This document shows positions 19,943-30,049 of a stretch of DNA of 31,273 nt, one piece after another (within the stretch, counting starts at the first letter, position 1; every line of letters starts with the position of its first letter). Both the position numbers and the translations under genes were made by a program. A model generated the notes under the pieces. That model was not told the origin of the DNA and did no database searches. It saw nothing but the letters and a program-made list of their open reading frames with translations. Source of the DNA: Aureobasidium sp. EXF-3400. Lineage: Eukaryota > Ascomycota > Dothideomycetes > Dothideales > Saccotheciaceae. The stretch lies in the NCBI GenBank assembly GCA_024195585.1, contig SWBL01000460.1, forward strand, positions 1 through 31,273, read 5' to 3'.

Positions 19943-22312
19943 TTAAGCCCATCCACCGCCTTTACCTCCAAATCCACTGCTCTCCTCTACCGGTTTCCTA
20001 TTTCCACCCCTTTGAATCTTTTGTTGGGCTGCCTCATGCTTCCTCAGCTCCTCCGGAACCCTGGAGATGGCACTCTTGCTCAGCATCTGCTTCAAATCAT
20101 ACAAGACATCATTATCTTCTGGACCCAAGAACGTAATCGCCACACCAGACTTGCCAGCACGACCGGTACGACCAACACGATGAGTGTAGGATTCAATGTT
20201 TGTGGCCATGTTGAAGTTGATGACGAGAGAAACGTCGGGAACATCGATACCACGACCAGCCAAGTCGGTGGCAACGAGGACTTCTGTTTTGCCTTCGCGT
20301 ACGGAAAGCAGTGCTGCTTCTCTCTGTTCTTGTGTTTTTGAACCGTGTAGAGTGACGGCTGAGTAGCCCATGCGTTGGATATCCTTGGCCACAGCATCGC
20401 AGTTGCGCTTGATGTTGACAAAGACAATAATCGGGGGTGCGAATTCTCTGCTCGAAAGGATTTCTCTGAGGCGGTTTTTGCGCTTGTCTTCACCGGAGAC
20501 GAATTCGACGCGTTGTTCGACTGTGTCGACTGCTTCGCCGACGTTTCCGATTGTCACGATGGCTGGACGACGAAGGTATTTTCTTGCGATGCGTTCGACG
20601 GCGGTGGGCATGGTGGCTGTGTACATCATTGTTTGACGGTAACGGCCTCTTTCGCCAACATGCATCTGCATGGCTTGACTATTTTCTGCTTCTTCGCTGT
20701 CTGGCTTTTCGTTGCCTACTGGTAGTGCGTCGAGGATCTTGTTAACGGGCTCTTCGAAACCGAGATCGATCATGCGATCGGCTTCATCCATAATGATGTA
20801 GCAGCATTGTGATAGGACGAGGACGCGGCGCTCGATACAGTCGACCAGACGACCAGGAGTGGCGATGATGATTTCAGCTCCGTTGCGCAAATTGTAGGCT
20901 TGTTCTTCTATTGAGTGACCACCGACAATTGACACACAAGTGAAGCCTAGAGGAGTTGCAAACTTCTTTGCTTCAATTTCGATCTGTTGTGCCAGTTCAC
21001 GAGTTGGAGCGAGAATGATGGCGTAAGGACCGTCGTTTTTAGTGAGCTCATTGAGAGCAGGCAGTTCGGAGATGTAGACAAGGAGAGGTAACAAGAAAGC
21101 GGCAGTTTTACCGGAACCAGTCACGGCAACACCAATCAGATCACGAGCTTGCAGAGCGACAGGGATAGCTGCTCGTTGAATGGGGGATGGATCCGTGTAT
21201 CCAACTTGATCAATGACCTGCAATAGTCGTTTGGGCAAACCAGACTCCTGCCAGTAACGCATAGGATTCGGGATAGAGCCACCCTTTGTACCAATGTTGA
21301 AATCTTCCTTGAAGATACGCCAGTCTCGTTCGCGCATCTGAGAAAGTTCCTTTTCGCTCCAGTGCTTGTCGATAGCGTTGCGACTCTCGTAAGCTTTTTG
21401 GCGTTCCTTCATTTCCAAGATCTGTTGTGCTCGCTGCTTGCCGGTTTCAGGATCACGTTCCTCGAGCAGTTTTGCGTACTTCTCGGCAGCCGTCTCGTCT
21501 GCATCAGCGTAGCCACCCAATCGTGCAGCAGGCGCAGCTCTGTCCTTGTATAGTGGGTCGGTGTTGGCACTCGTATCCTCCTCTGCATTCCACTCAAAGT
21601 TAAACTTCTTTTCCGTCGTTCGCTTGCGCTTCTTCTTTGCCGAGAAATTTGATTGGTTTTGATCCGCACCCATGTATCTTTGACGGATCGAGGCTTGGGC
21701 AGCTTCTTCGGGAGTAAGTTTCTTTGCAGTCTGGTTGCCGTTGACAATGGCAGTCTGTTTGGGAGGTGGTGGCGGGGCCATATCATAGCCTCTGTTGTGC
21801 TGATCCTTGTTTCTCCAACCAGCGGGACCTGAAGGAGGTTGGCCTCCTCTTTGACTCCTTGGACCAGTGGGTATGGCTGGGCGACCATCCATGGAACGAT
21901 TGTTTCCCGTGTTGATCTGAGCGTGGCTACCATTGGATTGTGGCTTGGAGAAGGAATCGCGTTCGACTTCGGACCTCTTCTTTGCGTCGGCGGCCTCTTT
22001 CTCAAGTTTCTCTTGTGCTATCCTCTCGCGCTCGGCACGCGACAAGAACTTTGGCTTCATAGCGGCTGCATCTGCGGCTTTTTTCCTTGCTAGAATCTCC
22101 TCGATGTCCAGTGGTTGACTCTTTGGTTTGACGGTGCCCCATCCTTTCTTTTGCTTCTTCGAGGGCATGATTGAGGGGCCGAGTTCTTCGTCATTGGTGT
22201 CTGGGGCTGGTGGTGGAGGCACATCGGCGACAGGCGGCGGCGGAGCGGCGACATGTTCTGAAGGAGGCGGTGGCGGTGGTACGTCTGACGGGGGAGCTGG
22301 AGGAGGATCCAT
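19943..22312 (-). CDS. PRP28: Pre-mRNA splicing DEAD-box helicase Prp28
   Basis: Intronless, 789 aa from the ATG at 22312-22310; the frame is open to 22414, but the extension lacks conservation and Met35 of it begins the Pro-rich N-terminus. Prp28 (human DDX23) displaces U1 from the 5' splice site during spliceosome activation. Residues 1-55 are runs of Pro, 56-330 are charged (Lys/Glu/Arg) and include NFEWNAEEDTS. The Q-motif region follows (GYTDPSPIQRAAIP). Motif I is VAVTGSGKT (Lys402), then PTRELAQQI, TPGRLVD, DEAD (509-512), motif III TAT instead of the usual SAT, IVFVN, TDLAGRGIDV and HRVGRTGRAG. TAT is characteristic of Prp28, as are NPMRYWQESGLP and ATMPTAVERIARKYLRRPA. The C-terminus is Gly-rich. 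The ATG is 173 bp from that of the divergent HCNGP gene. Confidence 0.97.
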   Translation of the reverse strand: MDPPPAPPSDVPPPPPPSEHVAAPPPPVADVPPPPAPDTNDEELGPSIMPSKKQKKGWGTVKPKSQPLDIEEILARKKAADAAAMKPKFLSRAERERIAQEKLEKEAADAKKRSEVERDSFSKPQSNGSHAQINTGNNRSMDGRPAIPTGPRSQRGGQPPSGPAGWRNKDQHNRGYDMAPPPPPKQTAIVNGNQTAKKLTPEEAAQASIRQRYMGADQNQSNFSAKKKRKRTTEKKFNFEWNAEEDTSANTDPLYKDRAAPAARLGGYADADETAAEKYAKLLEERDPETGKQRAQQILEMKERQKAYESRNAIDKHWSEKELSQMRERDWRIFKEDFNIGTKGGSIPNPMRYWQESGLPKRLLQVIDQVGYTDPSPIQRAAIPVALQARDLIGVAVTGSGKTAAFLLPLLVYISELPALNELTKNDGPYAIILAPTRELAQQIEIEAKKFATPLGFTCVSIVGGHSIEEQAYNLRNGAEIIIATPGRLVDCIERRVLVLSQCCYIIMDEADRMIDLGFEEPVNKILDALPVGNEKPDSEEAENSQAMQMHVGERGRYRQTMMYTATMPTAVERIARKYLRRPAIVTIGNVGEAVDTVEQRVEFVSGEDKRKNRLREILSSREFAPPIIVFVNIKRNCDAVAKDIQRMGYSAVTLHGSKTQEQREAALLSVREGKTEVLVATDLAGRGIDVPDVSLVINFNMATNIESYTHRVGRTGRAGKSGVAITFLGPEDNDVLYDLKQMLSKSAISRVPEELRKHEAAQQKIQRGGNRKPVEESSGFGGKGGGWA

Positions 22313-22485
22313 GATGAATTCGTGAGAGGTTGTGTGGAAACGAAAGTGTTGGCTGGAAGGAAAAGAAGGTGTTTGGGCGATTCGCATGTGATCGAGAGTG
22401 CAGCCTGCCCGCAAAAGCTTCCATCAACCGTCGTCATTTCAAAAACACATTCCCTCCGCACCTTCCACGCAACAACACATACACA
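22313..22485. promoter_or_regulatory. Divergent promoter, PRP28 / HCNGP gene
   Basis: Only 173 bp lie between the two start codons, so both 5' UTRs and core promoters share this space. It contains no obvious TATA box. Confidence 0.6.
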
Positions 22486-23454
22486 ATGAGTGGCGCATTG
22501 GGTCTAGGAGGCTACTCCAGTAGTGACGATGAAGAGAACAACGTTGCGCCCGTTTCCATGCCGAACCAGGTACACGGCGACTAGACAATCGTGCGCAAAA
22601 GAACGGATGGCTGCTAATCAAGTAACATACTAGGCCGTCGCAAACAAGACTATTGGAGAAGCTCTGCCTGGAGTCGTCAAATGCATGTCCATATCCTACA
22701 ATCGTCTATCTTACAACCTACTGACTATCTTACAGCAAACAACCACTATGCACCTCCCATGGTCGTCGAATCCACCACCACCGAACCACAACAATCTCTC
22801 CGTACTCCAGCCCCAGTACAACAAGCCCCATCTGCTCCGCTTGGTCCACCTCTCGGTCCTGTTGCTGGCCCAGCTGCTGGACCCTCGCCTATGCCAGAGC
22901 CTCGTGCTCCCTTGAACTCAGCTGAAGACGACGATGCGTCTGCTCCGCCATCACCCTACACGGCCAACCGTCTCATGCTTCGGAATCTGACCATGCCGCC
23001 CGTGCCAAACTTTCAAATACCACCATCACCACCAGGTTCACCGCCACCAGACACGACGACCAAGTTTGCGAGGTTTCTCGACCTGAAGAAGAAAGGAACC
23101 CATTTTAACCAACGACTATACCACTCCTCGGCTTTGCGAAACCCTGGTCTCTTGCCCAAACTACTCGACTTTGCTGCCATCTCCCAAGAAGACCAGTATG
23201 CAACCCCATGGTCGCAAGGTGCGGTTGCGACAAAATTCCCTGATTGGGCCTATGCCGACAAGTTGGTCGCAGCACATGAGAAAATTGCGAAGAAGAAGGA
23301 ACAAGACAAGGCCAGAAATCCAAGAGAGGCTGTCGATTTCGTGCCAGCAAAACAGGGAGCCGCCGCTTCAACATCCGGAAGAGTGGAGAGAAAAACACAA
23401 GGCAGAAGAGGGCTAGGCTTTGACGAGAGACGAAGATCTCGTTCTCCTAGATGA
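22486..23454 (+). CDS. HCNGP/SAP30BP-family protein (splicing-associated)
   Basis: Three exons are proposed: 22486-22569, 22634-22682 and 22736-23454, giving 283 aa. Intron 1 (64 nt) is standard (GTACAC, branch CTAAT, TAG). Intron 2 (53 nt, branch CTGAC, acceptor TTACAG) appears to start with GC (GCATGT at 22683), because no GT donor keeps the frame into exon 3. The N-terminus (GLGGYSSSDDEENN) is the acidic opening of the family. A Pro-rich linker follows (about 50-120), then the HCNGP domain (about 130-240): KFARFLDLKKKGTHFNQRLY, SSALRNPGLLPKLLDF, and a basic helix ending in AVDFVPAK. The tail is RS-like (RRRSRSPR). Human SAP30BP acts with RBM17 in splicing of short introns. Stop codons of this gene and the next are 9 bp apart. 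The middle exon is the least certain part. Confidence 0.85.
22683..22735 (+). other. Proposed GC-AG intron in the HCNGP gene
   Basis: 53 nt starting GCATGT and ending CTTACAG, with CTGAC near 22721-22725 as branch point. GT dinucleotides at 22637, 22673, 22676, 22687 and 22704 all give the wrong phase for the open frame of exon 3 when joined to this acceptor. The GC site at 22683 gives the right one. Confidence 0.6.
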
Positions 23455-23463
23455 AGAGACAGA

Positions 23464-24343
23464 TCACAGACCCCAGAACTTTTCAAATCGCATCTTGACG
23501 CCTTCCCAGGTGTTGAGTTTGGGGCGGACATCAAGATAGAAGTTGAGAGACTTGCCAGGCTTGCCCTCATTCTTGCCAGCATAGAAGTCAATGACATAGT
23601 CGATGTGAGTGCCGCAACGGTCGACAATCCAGTCGTGTCTGTCGAAGGGTTTGGAGTAACCCAGAAGGGAGTTGAAGCGTGCTCGAGGAGTCAATTCCTT
23701 GGACTGGCCCATGAAGGAAACAAGGCGAGGACCGCCACATCTGGTAGAACAGTTAGTTCAGGTGGTCGAAATCTTGATTAGTGAGATAAACTCACGCTTC
23801 AGAACCCCTGCCCTTCTCCCAGGCTTTAATCTCCTTCCAAGCCTGCTCGTTGACGGCGTTGTGAATGGGTACAATGGTGCGCATGTCGGCGGCATCAGGG
23901 TCGTAGTTTTTGCGTTTCATGGCATTGAAGAACATTTCCTCGGAAGGATAGACCCAGTTTCCACTCTTCTCGTCAACTCCAGACTCTTGCTCGTTGTTTG
24001 CGGGACTGTGTGTGTTGATGGCAGCGTCATGACCCTCGGCAGACAGGGCTCTCGGAATGGTCGAGATCTCACGGAAGGTATCGAGAGCGCCACGCTGTGC
24101 TGGAGACATCATGGCCATGTTCTTGGGCAGAATGGCCAACCATGCGCCATGGTCGAGAGAGTAGCGAGTTTGGATAGGGACCTGACGGAGGTCATGAGGT
24201 GTACTGGTGGGTACTGGCGGCGATGGAGTTGCTTGCGGCGGAGGTGCTGGAGGATCCTGTGATTTGGCCTTTTTGGCCTGGTCCAGCCATGCCTGGCGAG
24301 TTTCGTGGTCGACTGGACAAGCGTCGGCTCCTCCTGCAGACAT
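23464..24343 (-). CDS. CYT2: Holocytochrome c synthase family, probably cytochrome c1 heme lyase
   Basis: Exons are 24343-23796 and 23740-23464, with one 55-nt intron (GTGAGT, branch CTAAC, CAG) whose split codon gives Ala183. The product is 274 aa. Heme lyases sit in the mitochondrial intermembrane space and attach heme to the CXXCH motif of cytochrome c or c1. The heme-regulatory CPV motif is at residues 9-11 (DACPVDHETR), followed by a Pro-rich linker (31-48). The family core follows: WVYPSEEMFFNAMKRK, IVPIHNAVNEQAWKEI with the heme-ligand His, CGGPRLVSFMG, LTPRARFNSLLGY, PFDRHDWIVDRCG, then FYLDVRP and TWEGVKMR at the end. The CPVDHET start and the DRCGT block point to the c1-type enzyme rather than the cytochrome c type, by recollection of the families. 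Family is certain; subtype is likely. Confidence 0.93.
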
Positions 24344-24612
24344 GTTGAGTGTGTTGGTAAAGTTTAGTCAAGGTGATTATCACATGTCGAAACAAAAAGT
24401 CCATGAGCAGCGAGCGGGCATTGGCGCGCCAAGTCTCCGCTCCATCCAAGCTCCATCGGGCGCGTCACTGCGCTGCGACTTCCAGCAGCTGCCAATAGCA
24501 TACAATCAACCATCAACCATCTAATCCTCGTCACGTCTCTTGTCTCCCTCTTTGAGCTTTCTCATTCGCATCCAGCCTCTTTCCCACATCCCGCACAGCA
24601 CTTTACTTCACA
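24344..24612. promoter_or_regulatory. Divergent promoter, heme lyase / PRE4
   Basis: 269 bp between start codons. It contains the 8-bp palindrome GGCGCGCC (24424-24431). No yeast-type proteasome element (GGTGGCAAA) is seen on either strand. Confidence 0.55.
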
Positions 24613-25522
24613 ATGAACCACTTCCCTCACGGCTGGGGCAGAGTAAGCTCCATCTCTTGCCATGTTGCGCCGCTCTCATACTGATTGCCTGTTCAGCCTA
24701 GAGATGATGTCTACGGCGCTTACGACTACTCGCACTTTGGCAACCAGGATCACTCAGGTCCCATCCAACATACTCAGTCGCCCATCGTCACTGGTACCTC
24801 TGTCATCGGCATCAAGTACAAGGACGGTGTTGTCATCGCCGCCGACAACTTAGGTACACAACCCGCGCAATGCTACTTCGGACAAGATCACGTCTGACAC
24901 TCTCCTAGCTTCATACGGTTCTCTTGCCCGCTTCACCGACGTCAAGCGTCTGCGCGTCTTCAACAAGCAATCCGTCGTTGGTTTTGGTGGCGATGTTTCC
25001 GACATGCAATACCTCGACCGTCTTCTTGGCACCCTCAACATCAACGAGAACTACCAATCATCCGACGATGCCACCCAGCTCTCAGCAAAGAACCTGCACA
25101 CATACCTCAGCAAAGTCATGTACAAGCGCCGCTCCGACATGAACCCCTTGTGGAACGCCATCCTCGTCGCAGGTCTCGATGACAAGAAGAAGCCCTTCCT
25201 GGCCAGCATTGACCTCCTCGGTACCACCTTCAGCGCTCCTACACTTGCTACCGGCTTCGGTGCTCACCTCGCACAACCCATCCTCCGCCGTGCAGTACCC
25301 GACGAGGAGGCAGCAGCCAAGTTGACTAGGGAAGAGGCCGTTGAGAGCATCAAAGAGTGTATGAAGGTCCTCTTCTACCGTGACGCAAGGAGTATGGATC
25401 AATACAGCATCGCTGTTATCGACGGTCAATCAGGTGTTGATCTTAACGAGTCGGAGAAGCTGGAACAGCAAAGCTGGGCATTCGCAGAAGGTATCAGAGG
25501 CTACGGTACCCAAACAGCATAG
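24613..25522 (+). CDS. PRE4: 20S proteasome subunit beta-7 (Pre4)
   Basis: Exons are 24613-24642, 24697-24853 and 24909-25522. Introns are 54 nt (GTAAGC, branch CTGAT) and 55 nt (GTACAC, branch CTGAC). The spliced protein has 266 aa, the same length as yeast Pre4. Exon 1 encodes only ten residues. A short propeptide precedes the mature start at [16 protein letters not shown]. Family blocks are [56 protein letters not shown], a [15 protein letters not shown] block, [10 protein letters not shown] and the end GYGTQ. Beta-7 is a structural, non-catalytic ring subunit: the threonine at the mature N-terminus lies nine residues before the usual nucleophile position. It helps lock the two half-proteasomes together. 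Identification is firm. Confidence 0.97.
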
Positions 25523-26457
25523 ATGATGGAACTGCACGTGTAATTCGGCATCATGACATGAACGGCGTTTTCTCTTTGAGCAGAAGGGGTTTTAGGCTTT
25601 GCAACACCATCAATGTATACTACCAACCAAGTGGTTCTTTTGCACGTCCGAACGTGCATGCCCTTTTCTTCTCATGCTATTTTTCTGTGACTTTTTCGAA
25701 ATAACGACTTTAGTAGGTCAACTTTGCTCACCGGACGACACCCCGGTCAAAGAACTGTGCGTTTCTGTAGCCACCCCATGTGACAGATGTTCGTCCACGA
25801 CGCCGGGCTTCAGCCACCACGTTCTTCTCGACCCACGAGTCATTTTCTGTTTCATGTGCGAACAACTGTTACAGACCTTCTGTCCTTCTTAATAAACCGC
25901 CTTCTCGAAGCTTGGAAAGATGCCGTCGCCATCGATTCACCATGATCGCGCAGACACAGTTTCTGACTGAGACCATCTCTGGTCAATTATTCTATGTCAT
26001 AGAAGACAGAACTAGTAGCACGCACTGTTGCTTGCCCTCGCCAAGGGCTGGCTAGGTTAAATGTATACCGCACATACTCTCTAGATGTGAGTCTGAGGCC
26101 TTCCAAGTCTTTGTCAAGTTTCTGAAACTGGCTCTTGCAATGACGCTTCGCACCTCTCAACGTGCTGCTCCGACATTTGAGGAGTGTCATTCTCGTGTCA
26201 AACTTCCTCATAAGCTCTTTGCCACAGTTGGTAGGCCTTATTTGGGTAAGTCTGGTAGGCTTCGTTGCAGGATGATACTCGTGCTTTGACACACGCCTGA
26301 ATACCCACCAAGAGGTCTTGTTCCCGACCATGCTGGGCAGACAGCTGAATCGTTCCCAATGAGAAAGAGTTTCGCTTCCATTCCATATATCCCATTCGCA
26401 ATTCTTTTCTCCTGCCTTTCTCGAAGCCTTCTAGTGATCCAGACACAACAAACGACT
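25523..26457. other. Noncoding: PRE4 3' UTR and receptor promoter
   Basis: 935 bases between two genes in the same orientation. Small open frames on both strands have no recognisable content, and no repeat or RNA gene is seen. Confidence 0.5.
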
Positions 26458-28265
26458 ATGAGCGATTTGACGACAATACCAGCGAGACCACCGCCACCAG
26501 GAGTGACCAGCAATCTTCTCGATCCCTACAGTACGGGATACCAACAGACGATATGCAATATCATCTGTGTCATATTTGTGACCATTTTCGTGGGGATGAG
26601 GATATATACGCGCATCAAACTGGTCAAATGTGTCAGTTGGGATGACTGTGAGTATCTTAGCCCTAATCGCCTTAGAGGACCTTTGTATAGGACACCCTTG
26701 TTAACGAAAGAGCAGATCTCATGATCTTAGCAACACTCGTGTTCTACTTTGACGTAGTTTGTTTCCAATACATAGTCAAAGTAGGCTTGGTGAGTATAAT
26801 TCCTCTCCAATCTTGCTCGTTATGCTAACATCGCATACAGGGTAAACATCTATGGGATGTCAGTGCTGCAAACTTCTCGCCCACCTTTCTGGAAGTCTGG
26901 ACTTTTGCTGCCATGATCTATTCGGTGTGCATGTTGATCGTCAAGATGTCGATTCTAATGCTGTACCGTCGATTGTTTCCTATCGAAAACTTCAGATACT
27001 TGTGGTGGATATGTGTGTTTTGCACTGTGGGTTATGGTCTGGGAGCCATCTTCGCAAGTCTCTTTGCCTGTGTGCCCGTTCGAGCTAATTGGTGGGTTGT
27101 TGCGGTTGGATCTAAGCAGGAATTTGAATAGGAAGCTAACTAGTGTTCTTTCAGGGATTTGACTATCGCTGCCTCGAGATGTATCAACAAGAAGGCATTC
27201 TATATTGGCAACGGTGTTATGAACATCTTTAGTGAGTCTCCATCGTTGTCATCACTACTTCCTCGACGGCAAAGACTAATGGTATCGCTACAGCGGATCT
27301 GATGATCTTGGCTCTGCCTATACCAATCGTGTGGAGATTGACTCTTGAGCTGAGGCAGAAGATTACCCTTAGTGTTGTCTTCACGCTAGGCTCGATGTAC
27401 GTACCGGCCCTGTTGTCGATGTTGCCACTATTGCACCGTACTGACTTGATTGTTCTAGATCTTGTGTCATCAGTCTAGTACGTCTCCTCAGCATCGTCAC
27501 CTGGATACACATAGGCGACGACGATATCACATATACACTACAAAGTATTGTAGTCTGGTCGTAAGCTCTACCCACCCACCCCTACCTCTTCCTACAAGCA
27601 AGTCTAACTAACGCCAATTCAGCGAAATTGAACTAGCAGCCTGCATCCTCTGCGCCAACGCGCCCTGCCTCCGCCCCTTCTTCAACACCCACCTCCCCTT
27701 CCTCTCCCTCCACACCCACAAATCCTCCTCTTCAAACGAAAAATCAAACCCCGCCGGCGGTGGCGGCAACAACTTCCCTACTACAATTGGGGGCAAGCGC
27801 TCACGCGCCATCTCGCCATGTCCTCTCTACGACAACACGGATGGAATCTTCGACGGCACCCAAGACGTCGAACTCGAAAACTACGATATCGAGATGAATG
27901 TTGCTGCTGCAGCTGCAACTACAACAACATCGCCAAGTAAAATACCAACAGCAACGACAACAAGAAAACACTCTTATGCCAAACATGGCTATAAACCCTC
28001 TACAGGAAACATGACCATCGTTTCTGTAATGTCGAGACAAGCAGATAGTAGAAGTGCTAGTAGAAGAGGCAGTGTTTCTTCGTCTTCCGAGGACAGTAGT
28101 TTGAGGAAGAGTGTTAGTAGACAACATAGTTTGAGGAGTGTTACGGGAGAGAGAAGGGGCAGAAGAGGTCAAGATGAGAGAAGAGGGAGGACTAGTGCTG
28201 AAGGAGAGGGAAGGATTGTGGTGCATACGACTTATGAGGTTCAGAGTGTTAGGGAGGATGTTTGA
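26458..28265 (+). CDS. PTH11-like seven-transmembrane protein (rhodopsin-domain family)
   Basis: Seven exons: 26458-26647, 26716-26789, 26841-27091, 27155-27231, 27294-27396, 27459-27560 and 27623-28265. All six introns are 51-68 nt with GT-AG ends, and all phases agree, giving 479 aa. Seven hydrophobic segments can be placed between residues about 28 and 285, with family marks: RIYTR after TM1, KMSILMLYRRLF after TM3, CVPVRANWD after TM4, and DLMILALPIPIVWRL. There is no CFEM domain before TM1. The C-terminal about 190 residues are cytosolic and disordered, with Thr runs and a Ser/Arg-rich part with many possible phosphosites. Such proteins are found only in filamentous fungi; a few, such as Pth11, sense surface or host cues, most are unstudied. 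The upstream in-frame ATG at 26359 would add a hydrophobic leader but is less likely as a start. Confidence 0.9.
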
Positions 28266-28483
28266 AACTAATGGTAGAGTTGAGATATAGCCTTTTTTTA
28301 ATGTCTTTTTTGATGGATTATGGGTACAATCTTATTCTTTTTCAGCATGGTGCTTTCGAAGTAAGCTTTTTTTGATTCTAAGCCCGATGAGCCTAGGGTG
28401 CGTAAAAGGTCAAAATGCAAGCTTTTGATTTCGTGATATCTAGATTCATAAATCTCATATTCTGGACTCTTCATCGACTGTAT

Positions 28484-28949
<466 letters not shown>

Positions 28950-30049
28950 TTCGTTCTCGATAGGTATGTATGTATGTATGGGTGGGTGTAGAAGATCGAG
29001 TCGGAAGTCGATGTAGGGCAGCGAATGTGCGATTGAGTGCCCAAAGCGAATGGAAGTTGTGGAGAAAGTTGATGTTTCGTTGCAATGCAGAGATCAAGCT
29101 GGTATTTGACTTCCTACCTGTTGTTAGAAGACCGACTCTTCTGGATATCCAGACATCCGAAGGCCATGTGCCTCGTTCTTGCTATCTTATCGTCCATTGG
29201 TGAAGATGCCAGCGCGCAAAAGTAACTTCCATTTTAGCGAGGGCGTGTGCTACAAGAGGTTGTTGATAGTCCATAGGCGTTGTTGTGCAGAAGCGAGGTG
29301 TTCCTAATTCCCTCCAATCGCTGGTTTTAGCTGGGTTTTCCAGGTATGCAGCAGCGCACATCAAACCGGGAAATTTCAGCTGCGGTGAGAGAGTTGGAAC
29401 TTAACACAAAGTGTCGTGCATACTTGCCTTCCTACTTGAGTAAAATGCCCTGAACATCTGTCCCTGGTATGCCGAGGTCCCCGAGGAGTGAGCTTCATAC
29501 GAACAACCTAAGAGAGCTAAATAGCCAATGATCTACTGATAAGAAAGCACGTCTTGTGAGACACAAGTCATGCTTCGGCCGAGTGAAGATGGAACGATTG
29601 GCAGAGAAGAGAGGAGGTGAGGTTGTGTTTCCTCCGCTTCCTCCTGGATGATCGACGAGGCACGGGCCGTGTTGTGCTATGCTATCCTTGGCAGGCGGGT
29701 CGTGTTTCTCACATCGGACGTCGCCTCTTGTGTTTGTCTATCAGCCAATGACAAGAGCCATGTGCAAGTGTATCTCGCTCAAGCCTTGAAGGGCTCGGTA
29801 GTAAGATTCGAAGATCATATTAATCATTAATAAGGCCCGGAAGCCCAGGGACAGGGCACGAGCATGAGCATGAGGGGTGTACCTTCTCGAAGCACTCATC
29901 CGCTGGTCATCATTCGTCATAGGTAGGCTCCAAAAGATCAAGGCAACAGGGATTGCCAGCAATAGACACATCTCCTCTTTGCTCCCTCACTTTTATTCTA
30001 CTTTGTGACTTGAGACATTCTTCGCGTTAGCACCCAATCTACGACCAAA
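28950..30049. other. Divergent intergenic region, RNase / DUF3632-like gene
   Basis: 1.1 kb upstream of both neighbours. A GTAT microsatellite lies in the RNase 5' leader. Open frames (up to 89 aa) are unsupported. No RNA gene was recognised. Confidence 0.5.
28964..28980 (+). repeat. GTAT microsatellite in the RNase 5' leader
   Basis: Four GTAT units plus one base, ending 15 bases before the RNase ATG (the gene is on the minus strand, where it reads CATAC repeats). It is followed by GGTGGGTG. Confidence 0.85.

Noticed and set aside
23672..24262. Open frame of 196 aa (+) opposite the heme lyase gene
   Set aside because: Antisense shadow of a clearly identified family member.
26359..26457. 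Upstream start that would give the 7TM protein a hydrophobic leader
   Set aside because: PTH11-like proteins without a CFEM domain usually have a short polar N-terminus, which the ATG at 26458 gives; not fully excluded.
29648..29971. Overlapping short open frames on both strands between the RNase and DUF3632-like genes
   Set aside because: 60-76 aa each, no recognisable motif, antisense to one another.
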